NCBI GenBank assembly: GCA_020444775.1
Contig: JAGRHX010000165.1
Location: 1-7,810 of the forward strand
Reading direction: 5' to 3'
Origin: Gammaproteobacteria bacterium
Lineage (GTDB): Bacteria > Pseudomonadota > Gammaproteobacteria > HK1
Length of the DNA stretch: 7,810 nucleotides
Part shown: piece after piece, positions 5,759-7,810 of the stretch
How the letters are laid out: the number at the start of each line of letters is the position of its first letter
How positions within the stretch are numbered: position 1 is the stretch's first letter
The notes under the pieces: model-generated
What the model saw: only the letters and a program-made list of their open reading frames with translations
The model's database searches: none
Told to the model about the DNA's origin: nothing
Program-made: the position numbers and the translations under genes

Positions 5759-5908
5759 GCGGCCCGGTACCCGGCGAGGTGGGGACGTAGATGCAAGGCA
5801 TTGCCAGCCGCATGAATCATCGCTCGTTCGTTACCCGCCCCAGACGCCCTGCTCGCCAGGCCATTGCGGCCGATGCGACCGGCGTCGGGCGGGATGGCGA
5901 ACGTTGGC

Positions 5909-7261
5909 TCAGCGGCGCAGGCCCCTGAGCTGACCGATCTCGGGGCGCGCAAGGCCCAGATGGTCACGCAAGGTGGTACCGCTGTACTCCTTGCGGTAGA
6001 TGCCACGACGCTGCAGCTCGGGCACGACGTATCTGACGAAGTCCTCGAAACAGCCCGGCTGGTGGGTGGGACCGACCACGAATCCGTCGCAGACCGGTGT
6101 CGACCACCATTCCTCTATCTGGTCTGCAATCTCCTTCGGACCACCAACCCACGCCTCGCGCAGCAGGCCACGGCCCGTGATCTGCATGAAATCACGCACC
6201 GTCGGGTTCTTGTTTCCAGACTCGAGCACCCGGTCGCGCATCGACTGCATACCGTTTATAGAGCGCAGCTCCTCGTCGCTGAACGGCTCGTCCAGCCCCT
6301 TCTTGGAGAAGTCGTAGTTCAGGGCCTCTGACAACAAGGAAAGCTGATCCACGTCGTTCGGCAGCTTGTCGTAGGCCGCCTTCTTGTCCTCCGCTTCCAT
6401 CTTGGTAGCCGCGGCAACCGGGTAGAACAGAGTGCAGATCTTCTGGCTGTCGGGGTCGCGGCCCACCGCGGCCATCGCCGCTTTTGCCTCCTGGTAGGCC
6501 TTCCTGGCGCCTTCCAGGGTGTGGTGCACCACGAACAACAGCTCTCCCCAGCGGGCCGCGAACTGTCGGCCGCGCCCGCTCATGCCGGCTTGCATGACGA
6601 CCGGATGTCCCTGCGGTGAGCGCGGCACGGTGAACGGACCGCGTGATGACAGGAAACGGCCCTGGTAGTCGAGCCGGCGCACCTTGTCCGGATGCGCGTA
6701 CAGGTTGTGGGTCTTGTCGACCACCACCGCATCGTCATCCCAGCTGTCCCAGTGGCCGAGCACGATCTCCATGAACTCGTCGGCACGGTCATAACGGGTG
6801 TCATGCTCGAGGTGCTCGTCGCCGCGCCCCATGTTGCGCGCCTCGTTGTCGTTCACCGAGGTGACGCAGTTCCAGGCCGCACGGCCCTTGGTCATCAGAT
6901 CCACGGTCTGGAAGACACGTGCGACGTGGAAAGGGTCGAAATAGGTGGTGGAATAGGTCGCGCCCAGTCCAAGACGAGTGGTCGCGGCGGCCATGATCAT
7001 CAGGCAGGTGACGGCGTCCATCTTCACGCAGCGGATGCCGTGCTCGATTGCGTCGGCATAGTTGCCGCCCTCGTATTCGGGCATGCCGAGGCGGTCGTCG
7101 AAGAACGCCATGTGGAACTTGCCCTCTTCCAGAATGCGCGCGATGTGAGCATAGAACTCCGGCGACGTGAAGTCCGCACGCGAGGCGGGATGCCGCCACG
7201 AGAAGGAAAAGTTAGAGCAATTCTGCGCCTGCAAGAATCCGACAAGTGCCATCTGCCGCAT
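5909..7261 (-). CDS. Flavin-dependent monooxygenase, NtaA/SnaA/DszA family (LLM class)
   Basis: This 450-residue protein is a full-length bacterial luciferase-like monooxygenase of the nitrilotriacetate monooxygenase component A/dibenzothiophene sulfone monooxygenase type. Visible family signatures are SWRHP (21-25), HIARILEEGKF (39-49), LGLGATYSTTYFDPFHVARV (97-116), a WN-VTS-ND-EARN block (130-143), EHDTRYDRADEF (152-163), the RGPFTVPRSPQG segment (207-218), VMQAGMSGRGRQFAA (222-236) and the C-terminal EYSGTTLRDHLGL (425-437). In this family FMNH2 from a separate flavin reductase and O2 are used to oxygenate an amine, sulfone, heterocycle or similar substrate in the cytoplasm. No reductase gene is visible here. 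Family resemblance does not fix the substrate, and the name DszA or NtaA is not justified. The start is supported by GGAG on the minus strand (7270-7273), eight bases upstream. The gene diverges from the SDR gene. Confidence 0.92.
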   Translation of the reverse strand: MRQMALVGFLQAQNCSNFSFSWRHPASRADFTSPEFYAHIARILEEGKFHMAFFDDRLGMPEYEGGNYADAIEHGIRCVKMDAVTCLMIMAAATTRLGLGATYSTTYFDPFHVARVFQTVDLMTKGRAAWNCVTSVNDNEARNMGRGDEHLEHDTRYDRADEFMEIVLGHWDSWDDDAVVVDKTHNLYAHPDKVRRLDYQGRFLSSRGPFTVPRSPQGHPVVMQAGMSGRGRQFAARWGELLFVVHHTLEGARKAYQEAKAAMAAVGRDPDSQKICTLFYPVAAATKMEAEDKKAAYDKLPNDVDQLSLLSEALNYDFSKKGLDEPFSDEELRSINGMQSMRDRVLESGNKNPTVRDFMQITGRGLLREAWVGGPKEIADQIEEWWSTPVCDGFVVGPTHQPGCFEDFVRYVVPELQRRGIYRKEYSGTTLRDHLGLARPEIGQLRGLRR

Positions 7262-7359
7262 GGTTCAGTCTCCGTTCAAATCAAGCGAGCGACCGCGTTC
7301 CGCCGACGGCCAGTCGAGTAGCTGCCGACACCGGCGCGATCGGTTTTCGAGCTATAGAC

Positions 7360-7374
7360 GCCCGGCGTCCGGGC
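7360..7374. repeat. Perfect 6-bp inverted repeat, candidate operator
   Basis: GCCCGG (7360-7365) and CCGGGC (7369-7374) are exact reverse complements separated by CGT. The position midway between divergent genes fits a regulator site, but the short length in GC-rich DNA makes chance plausible. Confidence 0.3.
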
Positions 7375-7471
7375 TGTGTCCAGAGGTGCATCATCAGGGC
7401 TGTGATTCCGCGCCGCATTCTGCTGCGTCGTATTCGCTGGGGAGTACAGTGGCAACCGTTCAATCTCAGAT

Positions 7472-7477
7472 GAGGAG
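7472..7477 (+). promoter_or_regulatory. Ribosome binding site of the SDR gene
   Basis: GAGGAG lies seven bases before the ATG at 7485 and fixes the start of the truncated last gene. Confidence 0.75.
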
Positions 7478-7484
7478 TGCCTAA

Positions 7485-7810
7485 ATGAGCCGACTTTGCG
7501 AAGGCCGCGTTGCCATCGTCACCGGAGCCGCACAGGGCGTCGGGCGCAGCCATGCGCTGCTGCTCGCCAAGCACGGCGCCAAGGTCGTCGTGAACGATAT
7601 CGGAGCCGAGGTGGACGGCACGAAGATGGCGGATAATCCGGCCTACGGTGTCGTGGACGAGATCAAGGCGATGGGCGGTGAGGCGATCGTCAACGGCGAC
7701 GACGTCTCGAGCTGGGACGGCGCCAAGCGGATGATCGACCAGGCGGTGGCGGAGTTCGGCAAGCTCGACGTGCTGATCAACAACGCCGGCATCCTGCGCG
7801 ACCGGATGCT
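7485..7810 (+). CDS. Short-chain dehydrogenase/reductase, N-terminal part (cut by window end)
   Basis: This is the first 108 codons of a classical SDR oxidoreductase, about a third of the usual 250-310 residues; the catalytic Tyr-x3-Lys lies beyond the window. The Rossmann fold opens with GRVAIVTGAAQGVGRSHA (7-24), holding the dinucleotide motif TGAAQGVG (13-20). VVVND (34-38) puts Asp38 at the end of strand 2, which usually favours NAD+ over NADP+. NGDDVSSWDGAKRMID (70-85) and LINNAGILRDRM (97-108) follow, including the structural NNAG (99-102). The NNAGILRDRM form and the DDVS-W segment resemble the 3-hydroxyacyl-CoA dehydrogenase part of MFE-2-type beta-oxidation enzymes and related bacterial SDRs. 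A role in oxidising a hydroxyacyl-CoA or sterol-like alcohol is therefore plausible but not shown. It is divergent from the monooxygenase gene. Confidence 0.88.
   Translation, partial: MSRLCEGRVAIVTGAAQGVGRSHALLLAKHGAKVVVNDIGAEVDGTKMADNPAYGVVDEIKAMGGEAIVNGDDVSSWDGAKRMIDQAVAEFGKLDVLINNAGILRDRM

Larger units (their letters stand above)
7262..7484. other. Divergent intergenic region between monooxygenase and SDR genes
   Basis: This 223-bp region must hold the start signals of both flanking genes. It contains the monooxygenase ribosome binding site (7270-7273 on -), a tight inverted repeat GCCCGG-CGT-CCGGGC (7360-7374) and the SDR ribosome binding site (7472-7477). On the minus strand a weak -10-like TATAGC (7351-7356) and a -35-like GACACA (7375-7380) flank the inverted repeat at an 18-base spacing. 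No coding sequence is convincing. Confidence 0.5.

Noticed and set aside
5724..5908. The convergent gap after the VPLPA-CTERM gene, checked for a small gene
   Set aside because: Apart from the weak hairpin at its left edge I see no start with a ribosome site, no repeat and no RNA gene. Plus-strand frames here run straight into sequence antisense to the monooxygenase.
6692..7321. Plus-strand open frame (209 codons) opposite the monooxygenase gene
   Set aside because: It is antisense to a gene with strong family signatures and the translation resembles no protein family.
1..7810. Searched by eye for CRISPR repeats, tRNA genes, insertion-sequence ends and integrase or transposase motifs
   Set aside because: None seen; the only tandem repeats are the 11-bp and 7-bp pairs reported above.

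Overview
The window is high-GC DNA (well over 60% by eye) from a bacterium, most likely a proteobacterium. It is densely packed with purine-rich Shine-Dalgarno sites before most starts. The organism clue is a protein at 4950-5723 ending in a VPLPA-type (PEP-CTERM-like) sorting tail. Such tails belong to Gram-negative bacteria that carry an exosortase and make exopolysaccharide. I infer a gamma- or betaproteobacterium with a large catabolic gene set, but the window cannot fix the genus. I see no tRNA, rRNA, CRISPR, transposase or integrase.

Layout, left to right. (1) A complete thiamine-diphosphate (ThDP) enzyme of the acetolactate synthase/benzoylformate decarboxylase superfamily on + (22-1683). 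(2) A strong hairpin (1712-1748) between it and a convergent small VOC/glyoxalase-fold protein on - (1754-2131). (3) A 293-bp divergent intergenic region holding an exact 11-bp tandem repeat. (4) A bicupin protein on + (2425-3198). (5) After a GC-rich hairpin, an EndoU/XendoU-family endoribonuclease joined by a proline-rich linker to a C-terminal lamin-tail domain, on + (3323-4615). (6) A perfect 15-bp-stem hairpin (4624-4663) and a leader of lower GC. (7) The signal-peptide-bearing VPLPA-CTERM protein on + (4950-5723). (8) A convergent gap, then an NtaA/DszA/SnaA-type flavin-dependent monooxygenase on - (5909-7261). (9) A divergent intergenic region and the first 108 codons of an SDR dehydrogenase on + (7485-7810), cut by the window end.

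How they fit together. The ThDP enzyme, VOC protein, bicupin, monooxygenase and SDR are the sort of genes found in accessory catabolic regions for aromatic, organosulfur, amine or acyl-CoA substrates. No common substrate can be read from the sequence, and the changing strands argue for several small transcription units rather than one operon. The EndoU-lamin-tail protein and the VPLPA-CTERM protein do not fit that catabolic theme. They sit in the middle as a separate insert-like pair, each bounded by hairpins. The most unusual object is the EndoU-lamin-tail fusion: a bacterial protein with an apparently intact eukaryote-like RNase catalytic set, no visible signal peptide and no obvious immunity partner.
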